A DNA stretch of 64,000 nt, taken from contig NZ_CP043761.1 in assembly GCF_008386395.1 (NCBI RefSeq), positions 1,736,001 through 1,800,000 of the forward strand, given 5' to 3'. This document shows positions 16,953 through 25,411 of this stretch, piece after piece (within the stretch, counting starts at the first letter, position 1; every line of letters begins with the position of its first letter). This stretch comes from Paenibacillus sp. 37 (GTDB taxonomy: Bacteria; Bacillota; Bacilli; Paenibacillales; Paenibacillaceae). Below the pieces are notes generated by a model. The model made no database searches. It saw nothing but the letters and a program-made list of their open reading frames with translations, and was not told the origin of the DNA. The translations under genes and the position numbers were made by a program.

Positions 16953-17393
16953 CTGAAAGACAAAACTGAAGTAATGGCTTATTTTAGCTTGTTTGGAGAT
17001 GAATTCGATCCGAATTATGTAACTTCAATACTTAAAATTGAACCTACGAATACGGCTTATAAAGACGATATTATTAACAAAAAGCATCGAATAAAAGAAA
17101 CATCATGGACATTAGGTACGGAGTATGAAGAATCATTAAATGTAAATCACCAATTAACAAAAGTAGTCGATTTATTAAAAAATAAAGTGAAAGAAATCAA
17201 TTCAATCCGGATTGAACATCGATTATTTACAAAATTTTTCATTGTAATAAGAATAGAAGAGGGCAAAACTCCTGCTCTTTATTTCGATTCAGATTTTATT
17301 GAATTCGTTAATATGATTCATGCTGAGATTGATGTGGATTTGTATACAAATTCATATAATGAAGAATTGGAACAAGAAATAGGTTCATCTTAA
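16953..17393 (+). CDS. DUF4279 domain-containing protein
   Basis: VMAYFSLFGDEFDPNYVTSI, then IEPTNTAYKDD, SSWTLGTEYEESL-type (here TSWTLGTEYEESL), and ALYFDSDFIEFVNMIHAEID are the marks of DUF4279, a small alpha/beta family frequent in toxin-immunity neighbourhoods. The best ribosome site (AAAGAGG) sits 8 bases before a CTG at 16953, giving about 146 residues; the first ATG is at 16974. The gene lies right after an attC-like right half, so it may be an old cassette. Function unknown. Confidence 0.8.
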   Translation: MKDKTEVMAYFSLFGDEFDPNYVTSILKIEPTNTAYKDDIINKKHRIKETSWTLGTEYEESLNVNHQLTKVVDLLKNKVKEINSIRIEHRLFTKFFIVIRIEEGKTPALYFDSDFIEFVNMIHAEIDVDLYTNSYNEELEQEIGSS

Positions 17394-17488
17394 GGTTCAT
17401 CATCGGATAACAGAGTGTTTATGTTGTGGGACAGGCTTCCTTTTTGCTGTAAATAGTGGTGTTTCCCTTAAAGGAGGATCTTAAATAA

Positions 17489-17719
17489 TTGAGAAAACGA
17501 CATTCTATTGATAAAGCGGAGTGGTCTGAAACTAGAGAGAACCACTATCACAAAGACTGCAAGGATATGGCATTTGAATTTGGCGATAGACTCATCGAAG
17601 TGGATGGCACGGTTTATTTGAAACGAAAAGAAGTCGAGATTAAGGTGATTAAACCTCTTAAACGAAAAACATTTTGGTATGAAACATGGCTGAAGATCAA
17701 AGAAATCTGCAATGCATAG
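17489..17719 (+). CDS. Hypothetical basic small protein
   Basis: 76 residues from TTG 17489, 11 bases after AAGGAGG. Very basic at both ends (MRKRHSIDKAEW, IKPLKRKTFWYETWLKIK). No signal peptide, metal motif or known domain. Could be a fragment of a larger protein, but the ribosome site is strong. Confidence 0.5.
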   Translation: MRKRHSIDKAEWSETRENHYHKDCKDMAFEFGDRLIEVDGTVYLKRKEVEIKVIKPLKRKTFWYETWLKIKEICNA

Positions 17720-17807
17720 TCTAATATGAAATTCAACATGATCACTTAAGAGCCAGTGAAGGTTGATTAATCATTTTGTGAGTAATATCTGGAGGTAATA
17801 TATTTCA

Positions 17808-18443
17808 ATGACGATAATTTGTCTCGAAGGTGCCAGTTCTGTAGGTAAAAGTACGACTTGTCAGCAGTTCGCTACACAATATGATGCATTTATTGTTCCA
17901 GAAACAGGGATTCTTTTTGAAACTCCTCAGCTTGAAGGTAAGGAACTTATGATGTGGTTACTGGAGAGACAAATCGAAAGATGGCATATAGCATATGAGA
18001 AGAATCAACAACATGAGTATGTAATTTTGGATGGCGATGTATTTAAGATCTGGTACAGCTGGATATATGGTTATGAGCACCTATCTTTAGATGGAACAGC
18101 AAACTTCTTTAGAAAGAAATTATTGGAGAATGAAATATCATTACCGGATGCTTATGTACTATTCTGGGCGGAAGAAGATGAACTGCGCAAGCGAAAGGAA
18201 ATGGATCAGACAAGATCCAGAAGAAATTTTGATAAACACCTACGCATGATTGAACCTCAAATGAGATACTTTCATTATCTTAATGAACTCGTACCAGGAT
18301 ATGTGGGAATTCATAAAGCAGAGTCTATAGCAGATAATGTACATCATATTGTAAAGCATAGCGAGACATTACCGGACATAAAAAAACGAGAGATCGAGAT
18401 CTTTGATAGAGTCATTGATTTCTACAAGAGTACTACTCCTTAA
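17808..18443 (+). CDS. P-loop nucleoside/small-molecule kinase-like protein
   Basis: 211 residues; ATG after GGAGGTAATATATTTCA. Walker A is at the N-terminus (LEGASSVGKSTTCQQF); VILDGDVFKIW supplies a Walker B-like Asp; RKRKEMDQTRSRRNFDKHL is an Arg-rich lid. This is the fold of thymidylate/nucleoside kinase-like AAA_33 proteins that phosphorylate nucleosides, antibiotics or RNA ends. Substrate unknown. It shares only the general fold with the CPT-like kinase at 6004. Confidence 0.75.
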   Translation: MTIICLEGASSVGKSTTCQQFATQYDAFIVPETGILFETPQLEGKELMMWLLERQIERWHIAYEKNQQHEYVILDGDVFKIWYSWIYGYEHLSLDGTANFFRKKLLENEISLPDAYVLFWAEEDELRKRKEMDQTRSRRNFDKHLRMIEPQMRYFHYLNELVPGYVGIHKAESIADNVHHIVKHSETLPDIKKREIEIFDRVIDFYKSTTP

Positions 18444-18547
18444 ACTCAGTGTAGCTTTTGATATCAGTTTCTAAAACTACTGTAGCTGTGCCTTGGATAA
18501 CTGACCAAATACTGTGATCAATGAAAAAGGAATATGTGAGGTGAGTA

Positions 18548-18832
18548 ATGGGCGTAAGAAAAAAATATAAACGTAAAATCGTTCGCTCCAATCGATTATT
18601 TTATTGGTATGTTGAACCGGATATTGACGATGAAGGGATAATCAAATTACATATCGTTTCTGAGGATAAGAAGTTAATCGTCACTTATGAAGTGGGACAA
18701 CACAGTATTAAGAACAAGCCCCCATTTATAGTCATCATCGGAGAAGAATTTGAAGGCTGGACAACAGAATATATAGGATACAGAAGAGTACTAACACCGA
18801 AATGGAGCGATGAGATCATCACGCCAAAGTAG
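18548..18832 (+). CDS. Hypothetical small protein
   Basis: 94 residues, ATG after GTGAGGTGAGTA. The pattern RSNRLFYWYVEPDIDDEGII-KLHIVSEDKKLIVTYEVGQ, then PFIVIIGEEFEG and TPKWSDEIITP recurs in many Paenibacillus small proteins that I recall as beta-sheet orphans of unknown function. Behind it (about 18864-18960) a broken frame suggests the tail of another lost gene. Confidence 0.7.
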   Translation: MGVRKKYKRKIVRSNRLFYWYVEPDIDDEGIIKLHIVSEDKKLIVTYEVGQHSIKNKPPFIVIIGEEFEGWTTEYIGYRRVLTPKWSDEIITPK

Positions 18833-19035
18833 ATAGGAGAAATTATTGATTGGTGCCTCTTGAAAAACAAAGAAATAAACATCGTGAATTGGAAAGGTGA
18901 ACTTCTGCGACCTATCTCTTGAATGGAGTGTAATTGCATTTGAGAATAATTTAGATTCATGTGGGCTCATTTGAAAACGCATACGTGAGAACAAGAATAT
19001 GTAATTAACATTTTAATATAGAAGGAGAGAAGCTA

Positions 19036-20838
19036 ATGCAGATGATTCGTGGACATCACACGGTTAACAAAGTAATCGCTTGTGTTCTGTCATTCATATT
19101 TATCATTATGGCAATAGCAGCACCTACCCACGCTGATGAGAAACAGGTTGAGACTACACCATCACGGATTCCTTTATCCATGTTAGAGGAGACGATTGAT
19201 GCTTATGTTGCCTCGTATGAGAAGTATACCGCTGCCGTTTCGGTTGTGGCTATCAAAGACGGTGAAACTATTGTGAATAAGGCATATGGTTACGCAGATA
19301 TTGAGAATCAGCGAAAGGCGGATAACTCTACTGTGTTTGAATGGGCTTCCATCTCTAAACTGTTGGTCTATACGAGTGTGATGCAGCTTGTCGAACAAGG
19401 AAAGCTTGATTTGGAGACGGATATCAGAGAATATCTGCCAGAGGGATTTTTCAAAAAGCTGAAATACGATGATCCAATTACCCTATTGAACTTGATGCAT
19501 CACAATGCGGGTTGGGAAGATCAAACAGCGGCCGAGGTGTTTTATTACTCGGAGGATGAAACGTTAGAATTAGGAGAAACACTGCGTAGAAATGAGCCGA
19601 AACAGATCTATAAACCGAATAGCATCGTGGGTTATTCGAACTACGGCGTTGGTCTAGCTGGTTACATCGTGGAAGAGATAAGTGGACAACCTTTTTATGA
19701 ATATGTTAATCAACATATCTTTGAACCTCTTCATATGAACGACACTACGGTTCATCCAACGGGGCGAGATCGTCCAGACCTAGTTCAGAGAAGGAATGAG
19801 ATTGAAGGGTATACAAAAGATTTGAAACTGATCCCTGAGAACAGAGTATACGTAACGTTTTATCCTACAGGGGCAGCCATAGGGACAGCAGAAGATTTAG
19901 GCAAATTTCTTGCAGCGCTGATGCCAGTAGATGATAACAATGTATTATTTAAGAACAGGGATACGTTGAACGAAATGTTGTCGACAAGTCTCTATTATGA
20001 CGGGACCTCTATTCCGCGATTTGCGCATGGGTTCGTTGAGATGGAATACTGGGTGCCTACACTGATGCACGAGGGAAATTTGAAAGGATTCTCCAGTAAA
20101 CTTGTTTTTGATCCGGAATCTAAATTCGGGATGGTAGTTATGACAAATCAGTCTTTTGAAGAGATTTATTATTATGGGCTTATTAAAGAGATTTTCGGTG
20201 ATAATGTCAATTCTAATAGAGTTACTTCAGAGGGGGGAGGATATTTTCAATCTGCACGACGGCCTGCCGCTAGATTTACCGATTTATTCAGACAGCTTGA
20301 TATAACGAAATTTTCAAAAGCTGAGTTAAGTAGTCTTTATAATGTGGTCGAGCATAATGGCGTGGTTGAGAAAATTTCCTTCACTCCTTACATGGATTAC
20401 TTGCCTGTATCGAAATGGAAGGTGAACTTGATTGTAATATCTTTTATTCCTGTCATACTAGCTATCCTTTTCAGTGTGACTGCTTTGCTCGTCTATTTTA
20501 TCCGGATGCTACTACTTTACAAACGAAATAAACGAGGAAATCCTCGGATAGATTTTAATAAATATCATCTTGCAATTAATGTTGCAGGTGCGCTACTTCC
20601 TCTTAACCTTTTAATCATACACACGAGACTTCCAAATTATCCTGCTCATTCTTCGATACGGATCAATTTAATGTTTAACCTACTTTATGTGATTCTAGCA
20701 GTGGCGTATCTTGGCTTGCTTATTTACAAACTACAGAAGAACAGTTACAGCAAAAAGCAAAAGGTGATGTACATCATGTCTGGTATCTCGACGTTCATCT
20801 TGGCTGCTTTTGTTGTGGGATGGAAATTGTATGTTTAG
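19036..20838 (+). CDS. Membrane-anchored beta-lactamase-family serine hydrolase (copy 1)
   Basis: 600 residues, ATG after AAGGAGAG. A signal peptide (to about residue 34, THADE) leads to a PBP4*/class C-type hydrolase: S105-I-S-K108, Y200-S-N202, and H345-E-G347 in place of KTG. From about residue 475 come four hydrophobic helices, so the hydrolase stands outside the cell on a membrane tail. Family members are peptidases, esterases or peptide-antibiotic hydrolases rather than true beta-lactamases. It is a close paralogue of the gene at 27520; both are followed by the same terminator. Confidence 0.9.
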   Translation: MQMIRGHHTVNKVIACVLSFIFIIMAIAAPTHADEKQVETTPSRIPLSMLEETIDAYVASYEKYTAAVSVVAIKDGETIVNKAYGYADIENQRKADNSTVFEWASISKLLVYTSVMQLVEQGKLDLETDIREYLPEGFFKKLKYDDPITLLNLMHHNAGWEDQTAAEVFYYSEDETLELGETLRRNEPKQIYKPNSIVGYSNYGVGLAGYIVEEISGQPFYEYVNQHIFEPLHMNDTTVHPTGRDRPDLVQRRNEIEGYTKDLKLIPENRVYVTFYPTGAAIGTAEDLGKFLAALMPVDDNNVLFKNRDTLNEMLSTSLYYDGTSIPRFAHGFVEMEYWVPTLMHEGNLKGFSSKLVFDPESKFGMVVMTNQSFEEIYYYGLIKEIFGDNVNSNRVTSEGGGYFQSARRPAARFTDLFRQLDITKFSKAELSSLYNVVEHNGVVEKISFTPYMDYLPVSKWKVNLIVISFIPVILAILFSVTALLVYFIRMLLLYKRNKRGNPRIDFNKYHLAINVAGALLPLNLLIIHTRLPNYPAHSSIRINLMFNLLYVILAVAYLGLLIYKLQKNSYSKKQKVMYIMSGISTFILAAFVVGWKLYV

Positions 20839-20936
20839 AGAGGTAAACGCTGAATGTAGATATTTCAAACATTACAAAGGCTTGCGGATGACTCCTATAT
20901 ATAAGTGATATTAAGTGAGGTCAATTACAAAGACAT

Positions 20937-20972
20937 AAAGACAGCAGTTCCTTATCGGGACCTGCTGTCTTT
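20937..20972. terminator. Terminator
   Basis: AAAGACAGCAG (20937-20947) pairs perfectly with CTGCTGTCTTT (20962-20972). Flanking A and T runs would allow both directions. Nearly the same hairpin ends the paralogous gene at 29346. Confidence 0.85.
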
Positions 20973-21069
20973 AAATTAGTTGGACAAGTATATAAACAAA
21001 GTCAAAGGTAACAACAAAAATGATCAGGGCTCTAGTTTAGATCCTTTACTGGCTTATTGCTACAGGTAT

Positions 21070-21099
21070 TTGACAGAGGTAATAAATGAACGGTAAAAT
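21070..21099 (+). promoter_or_regulatory. Sigma-A promoter, shared with 11196-11225
   Basis: TTGACA (21070-21075), 18 bases, TAAAAT (21094-21099), 57 bases before the WXG-headed toxin gene. Flanks are similar to the block before the lipase effector, including a common ATATTCCCT just after the -10 element. Confidence 0.7.
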
Positions 21100-21156
21100 C
21101 CAGATATTCCCTGAATTCAGAAACTAAATATTTCTTTAGTAGGTGTGAGGTATTCT

Positions 21157-22395
21157 ATGACGAGAATTATGGTTACGCCAGAGCAACTTTTCGCAATTAG
21201 TAAACAGTTCTCTACAGCTTATACTACCCTTCAACACATGAATGAAAGTCTTCTACGAAGCATGACTGATATAGAAGCGAACTGGGATGGGAGTACTAGA
21301 GAAAGGTTCTACTATGATTTCAAGAAGTCACAGCTTGTTATGACTGAAGTTGTCACACTTATGAGTTCAATATCAACTGTGTTACATAACCATGGAGAAC
21401 GATTTCTCCAAGCTGATCACGAGTCGGAAGGGCAAGTAGACATGAACTGTTTACCACCACCCCCACCGAATGCTTGTGGCCCACAGGAAGGTGTAGACGA
21501 TCGGAATGCAATTGAGAAGTCTGTAGATAGTTTAAAAGAGCTAGGACAAGCATTTATACAATCGGCAGATGACCGATATCAGAAGAGATATGATAGTGTA
21601 GGCGGATTTCTGGATTACTGGACATTTGGTATTCCAAGTGGACTCGTAAACGGGTATGTTGATCGAGCTGACAAAGCTTTAGAGTCGCCTCAAGACACAC
21701 TGAACTGGTTGACATTTGGAGTCCATGGAACGATTAGGGAAGCCGTTTTGCCTACAAATGCTTGGTCAAGTGAACATTGGGCAAGTATGCTTGGTACAGG
21801 TGGTATGGTATTAGGGGTAAGCTCTGTTTTCAAACCAAAGCTGCATATCGATACCCCTGTCAAATATGAGGGCGCAGTGGATTTTAGACAGATTTTAAGT
21901 GACGGACAACGCAATGAGCTTCCGCTGACGGATAACCAAAAGATTGAGATAAAGAGTTACTTGAACAAGCTTGATTTCCCCGAAGAAAATATCTTAATCG
22001 CACAACCTGGTTATTATGATACCTGGAATACAGGCATGATGTATAATCGCTTGGTCATCAATACGGATGTCTTACCAGCAGCAGCCCCGGGAGTAGGGAC
22101 TTTGAGTGCGAATACACGCATTTCAATGAATGCTACACTAGCTCACGAGATTGTTGGGCACTATGAGGCTTCTATCGCAGGCAGATCGTTCCCACTTTAT
22201 GATCTTCCTCCTGAAGTCATCAAGAGAAACTATGCTCTTGATGAGGCTCAGGCAAGTATCCGGGCAGCAAGGTTTGCTCCTGAACTCAATTCTACTGAAC
22301 GGTATGCTTTATTAAGAGACGCGATGGTTAGACTTCGTAATGCCGATCTCAGAGTGCGAGATGTCAAAGGCGAGCTATTCATAGATCAGAGATAA
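21157..22395 (+). CDS. WXG-headed polymorphic toxin, type VII effector
   Basis: 412 residues from ATG 21157, placed by GTGAGG 7 bases upstream. The first 95 residues form a WXG100-type hairpin with ANWDG (W43-x-G45). A Pro/Cys linker (CLPPPPPNACGP) follows, then a pre-toxin region (FLDYWTFGIPSGLVNGYVDR). The C-terminal domain (about 235-412) carries LAHEIVGHYEA (H330, E331, H335), spaced as HExxxH rather than the zincin HExxH. A likely immunity gene follows after 12 bases. The toxic activity is not identified; a zinc enzyme is one option. Confidence 0.82.
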   Translation: MTRIMVTPEQLFAISKQFSTAYTTLQHMNESLLRSMTDIEANWDGSTRERFYYDFKKSQLVMTEVVTLMSSISTVLHNHGERFLQADHESEGQVDMNCLPPPPPNACGPQEGVDDRNAIEKSVDSLKELGQAFIQSADDRYQKRYDSVGGFLDYWTFGIPSGLVNGYVDRADKALESPQDTLNWLTFGVHGTIREAVLPTNAWSSEHWASMLGTGGMVLGVSSVFKPKLHIDTPVKYEGAVDFRQILSDGQRNELPLTDNQKIEIKSYLNKLDFPEENILIAQPGYYDTWNTGMMYNRLVINTDVLPAAAPGVGTLSANTRISMNATLAHEIVGHYEASIAGRSFPLYDLPPEVIKRNYALDEAQASIRAARFAPELNSTERYALLRDAMVRLRNADLRVRDVKGELFIDQR

Positions 22396-22407
22396 GGAGG
22401 CCTTACA

Positions 22408-22701
22408 ATGGAAACTAAAATGCTGTTTGGCGTTGGGTTAGTCTTCGATACACCGGAATTCGGAACCATCGTCATGGGAGCCAATGAAGAGTTGGATGAA
22501 CTAACTCCGTCAACAATCAAAGAGATGATCGGTGACCAGATTATTATCAAAAAAACGGATGGGGAGGAGCAAGTGTTTGGAGTTGTTTCTACTCAAATTA
22601 ATCATTCTATTGCGGGTAAAAAGAATATCGGTATATGTTTGGGTAAAAGTATATCCCCAGACGAAATACCTGCGGGTTCAATCGTCTACTGTTATCCATG
22701 A
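22408..22701 (+). CDS. Probable immunity protein for the toxin at 21157
   Basis: 97 residues, ATG 7 bases after AAGGAGG, 12 bases behind the toxin gene on the same strand. No signal peptide. The sequence looks like a small beta-rich fold (GVGLVFDTPEFGTIVMGANE, then DGEEQVFGVVSTQI). The immunity assignment rests on position and size. I do not recognise the family. Confidence 0.6.
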   Translation: METKMLFGVGLVFDTPEFGTIVMGANEELDELTPSTIKEMIGDQIIIKKTDGEEQVFGVVSTQINHSIAGKKNIGICLGKSISPDEIPAGSIVYCYP

Positions 22702-22811
22702 GGACAAATTGACAGTAGGTATACTTTGTTGAATCTACATGGAGTGGCAGTTTTTATTGCACTGACTGTGCCCATCTTTCTTTTAAAGATCATATATGTT
22801 CCGAAAGCATC

Positions 22812-22859
22812 GGAAGGTCATCTGATTCCCTTTTTGGGATGAGGATAGCCTTCCTTTTT
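22812..22859 (+). terminator. Terminator at the head of recombinase module B
   Basis: GGAAGG (22812-22817) pairs with CCTTCC (22849-22854), with an inner TCCC/GGGA stem and a T run. It is homologous to the hairpin before module A (13829) and isolates the recombinase from upstream transcription. Confidence 0.7.
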
Positions 22860-22911
22860 ATTTCTCAGAATTGCGGAGAAAGACATAGACTCAAACAAAG
22901 GAGAGTTTCCT

Positions 22912-23718
22912 ATGAACGATGATACTACAACGGAAAAGAAGATTACCATAACTAAAGGTTCCACTGATTCATTGCATATTCGTTGTCCCTATAACCCTGC
23001 ATATATTCAGTGCATTCGCCAGATTACGGGCAGAAAGTGGGAACCCAAACAGAAAATGTGGATCATACCCTGCACTATTGCGGCCATCCAGGAGTTTACG
23101 AGCCAGTTTGATCCAGATGAAGTTCAGATTACCCCGGAGTAAAGAACCGTTACAGAAGGCACTAAAGTTACGAGGATATAGTCGCAAAACGATCAAAGCG
23201 TATTGTAATCAGGTCGAGCGTTTTCTAAGCAGCCTTAGCCTTAAAAATAAGGATGTCACTACTTCCAATGTTCAGATGTATTGTTTAGGTTTGCTGGAGC
23301 GAGGAATTTCCCATTCAAGCGTGAATCAGACCATTAGCGCGCTCCGCTTCTATTGCAAACATGGAGAACGCTTCTTTCAAGCCTCGCCTGGGATAGGGTG
23401 CAGAAATACATAGATGAATACAGACCCAATCGTTGGCTATTTCCGGGCCAATCTTCTGAACGACATCTTACCGAGCGGAGCGTACAGAAGGTTTTTGAAG
23501 AAGCTAGACAACGCGCAGGAATTATGAAAAAGGTAAGTATCCATGCGTTGAGACACTCCTTCGCCACTCATTTGTTAGAGAACGGGACAGACCTGCGCTA
23601 CATTCAGGAGTTACTTGGTCATACGAGTGCACGTACAACTCAGCGATATACGCATGTGAGTACGAAAAATATCCAGCGTATTCAAAGCCGGCTGGATCGG
23701 ATGGATTTGGGAGATTGA
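22912..23718 (+). pseudogene. Tyrosine recombinase (module B), frameshifted and internally deleted
   Basis: Three pieces. 22912-23142 (ATG after AAGGAG) reads an N-terminal domain with IRQITGRKWEPKQKMWIIP, a strand-helix unit seen in some integrases and in HARP-type modules. After a frameshift, the core-binding domain follows ([40 protein letters not shown]), which stops at 23411. After a deletion and another shift, the catalytic end is intact: [34 protein letters not shown], with the HxxR, H and Tyr nucleophile. The region with the first catalytic Arg is missing, so the protein is dead. It reads towards the cassette that follows. Confidence 0.88.
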
Positions 23719-23845
23719 ATGCTTCGATAAATCCCCCTTTTTTACCAAATTCTTCTTCGCAAATACTACACCATAGGTTATCATATACGTAGTTCACATA
23801 TCATGCAGGATGTGTGGTATTTACGAAGTACATAAATTAGATGTT
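23719..23845 (+). other. attI-like recombination platform, module B
   Basis: About 125 bases between the recombinase stop and the first cassette. It is conserved with 30135-30262 (shared TAGGTTATCATATACGTAGT-type segment, GTGTGGTATTTACGAAGTAC, then ATTAG) and the conservation ends exactly at GTT (23843-23845). Beyond this the two copies carry unrelated genes. A common flank with a variable insert starting at GTT is what an integron attI site next to its first cassette looks like. Confidence 0.7.
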
Positions 23846-23908
23846 ATGAGAAATTATTGCAAGAAAAAATATCAAAGATAAATAAAAGTGATTGAAGGAG
23901 AATCCTAA

Positions 23909-24658
23909 ATGAAGATTGCAATTATAACTGATATACATGGTAATTATCCGGCATTGAGTGCCGTATTCTCTGATATTGTTTTCCGCGGGGACATCGAACA
24001 TACATATTGTCTGGGTGATATGATTGGTATCGGCCCTAACTCTAACGAAGTGCTTGAAGAGATAATGAATCGTAAGGATGTATCGGCGGTTTCAGGTAAT
24101 CATGAAGAAGCGGTTTTAAAACTACTGCAAGGGAAAGATACCTTGCCAGGTCATGAAATGATTGCTGAACATCATAAGTGGGTCGGTAAGCAGCTAAAAA
24201 AAGAAAATATCAAGTTTATAGAAAATCTCCCTCAGACATTAGAAGTTGAAATAGAAGGGAAAAAAATATTAATAACGCATTACCATATGAAGAAAGAAGA
24301 AAGAGAAATAATAGATGAAACCCCTTCGGGATTAAAATTAGACGCAAGGTATGAAGGCTCACCGTATAGTCTCGTTTGTTTTGGTCATCATCATCCAATC
24401 CATTACTTCAAGACAGATCAAAGAGTTTATTTGAATCCTGGAGCTTTAGGTTGTAATGATCATGCGATTGCAAGATACGCGGTAGTAGAACTGAAAAAAA
24501 GAACAGTGAATATTCAGCTTATAGGAATCACATATGATAATAAAGCATTTTTGGAGTCTTTTGAGCAGTTAAAAGTTCCAGACAGAGAGTTTATGATAAA
24601 AGCATTTCATGGGAACCAACTTGAGAGAGATTTCAAAGATGGAAATAACATCTCATAA
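23909..24658 (+). CDS. Metallophosphoesterase (cassette gene)
   Basis: 249 residues, ATG after AAGGAGA. All metal-binding motifs of calcineurin-like phosphoesterases are present: DIHGN, CLGDMIGIGP, SGNHEEAV, ITHYHMK and CFGHHHPIHY. It is soluble and close to YfcE/PrpE-type and DUF2436-free diesterases of 240-250 residues. Targets could be cyclic nucleotides, Ap4A or proteins. The gene stands alone between GTTATGAGA (23843-23851) and its exact complement TCTCATAAC (24651-24659), so it is the whole cargo of one cassette, with its stop inside the attC-like end. Confidence 0.92.
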   Translation: MKIAIITDIHGNYPALSAVFSDIVFRGDIEHTYCLGDMIGIGPNSNEVLEEIMNRKDVSAVSGNHEEAVLKLLQGKDTLPGHEMIAEHHKWVGKQLKKENIKFIENLPQTLEVEIEGKKILITHYHMKKEEREIIDETPSGLKLDARYEGSPYSLVCFGHHHPIHYFKTDQRVYLNPGALGCNDHAIARYAVVELKKRTVNIQLIGITYDNKAFLESFEQLKVPDREFMIKAFHGNQLERDFKDGNNIS

Positions 24659-24717
24659 CATAATATTCAAGCTACGTCTCCTTCGGAGCCTTGGTCTGCG
24701 GGAAGGAGCTATTACGT
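24653..24717 (+). repeat. attC-like site, right arm damaged
   Basis: Left arm intact: TCATAAC (24653-24659) then ATAATATTCAAGC, as at 30962. The centre (CTCCTTCGGAGCCTTGGTCT) equals part of the 30962 site. The right inner box CGTGAAT and the GTT core are missing; ATTACGT at 24711 is the nearest thing to a core. The next gene starts inside it (GTG 24716) and uses AAGGAG of the element as its ribosome site. Confidence 0.75.
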
Positions 24718-25210
24718 GAAGATAAACCAAGAAATAATAAAAATGCTATCTAACATTGAGTGGTTTAGTAAATGTGGAATGAGAGATTATCAGAGTAACA
24801 CCATACTTTACACTAATTCTTGGGTTGAAGCTTCTGAATATTGTGATTCTCAAGAATGGGAAGAAACAACTTTGAAGACTAGAAATCAATTAACTTCATA
24901 TTTGCATAATCATTTTTCAAAAGAGTATTTAGATTGGAATGCCTTAGTCAAAGAGGCAAAGACAATTAGCGATGAGATTTTAAACGAGCAGCTGAATAAA
25001 ACTCGAAATGCGTTTCAACTAGATGATATGTTTGGTGAATGTGTAAGATGGGACATTTTGAACATCATTATGGAATACAGTTATTTAAATGAGTTAGGGA
25101 ATAACCGCAATAAATTTTACTCCGATCACTTATTATACATATATTCAATCGGTCATTATCCTTGTGGATGGGAAGGAACGTGGCCTTCTGGCAAGTTAGT
25201 GATTTTTTAA
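24716..25210 (+). CDS. Hypothetical protein (former cassette gene)
   Basis: 164 residues from GTG 24716, 7 bases after AAGGAG within the attC-like element. No signal or membrane segment; Trp- and Asn-rich (SKCGMRDYQSNTILYTNSWV), with a helical centre. Its downstream attC arm (AGCTAAC at 25247) does not match the upstream core, so this gene has been fused to a foreign cassette boundary. Family not recognised; small immunity-type proteins have this appearance. Confidence 0.65.
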   Translation: MKINQEIIKMLSNIEWFSKCGMRDYQSNTILYTNSWVEASEYCDSQEWEETTLKTRNQLTSYLHNHFSKEYLDWNALVKEAKTISDEILNEQLNKTRNAFQLDDMFGECVRWDILNIIMEYSYLNELGNNRNKFYSDHLLYIYSIGHYPCGWEGTWPSGKLVIF

Positions 25211-25246
25211 ATATTATTGAGGGTTTTTCAAGAAGTCAGTGACATC

Positions 25247-25316
25247 AGCTAACATAATGTTCACGCTGCGGGCATACGCTCTTGGTCCGTCATTCACGGG
25301 ACACCCGACATGCGGT
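25247..25316 (+). repeat. attC-like site, left half only
   Basis: AGCTAAC (25247-25253), then ATAATGTTCACGCTGCGGGC, which parallels the sites at 31717 and 33936 through ACACCCGACATGCGG. The right inner box and GTT core are gone; the sequence switches at about 25320 to a fragment of a membrane-protein gene. Confidence 0.8.
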
Positions 25317-25321
25317 TCTAC

Positions 25322-25380
25322 TATCAGTTCCATATGTGGCATTAGAGAGTTTACTTTTATTGGTATATCATAACACCGGA
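25322..25380 (+). pseudogene. Fragment of the small membrane protein gene seen at 16548
   Basis: About 60 bases (TTAGAGAGTTTACTTTTATT and CTAACACCGGA-like flanks) match 16549-16610, the start of the three-helix membrane protein. The rest is absent. It joins directly to the broken attC, marking a recombination breakpoint. Confidence 0.7.
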
Positions 25381-25411
25381 GTAAATTCACTAAAATATTG
25401 GATGTGACTCT

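Noticed and set aside
19036..20838. True class C beta-lactamase (AmpC)
   Set aside because: The third motif is HEG rather than KTG and a four-helix membrane tail follows; the PBP4*/esterase branch fits better.
23522..23797. Minus-strand frame with CSICEEEFG, looking like a zinc ribbon, with a similar one at 13789-14040
   Set aside because: Both arise from the antisense of the duplicated recombinase module, and the Cys pairs are not kept in module C; duplication explains the similarity.
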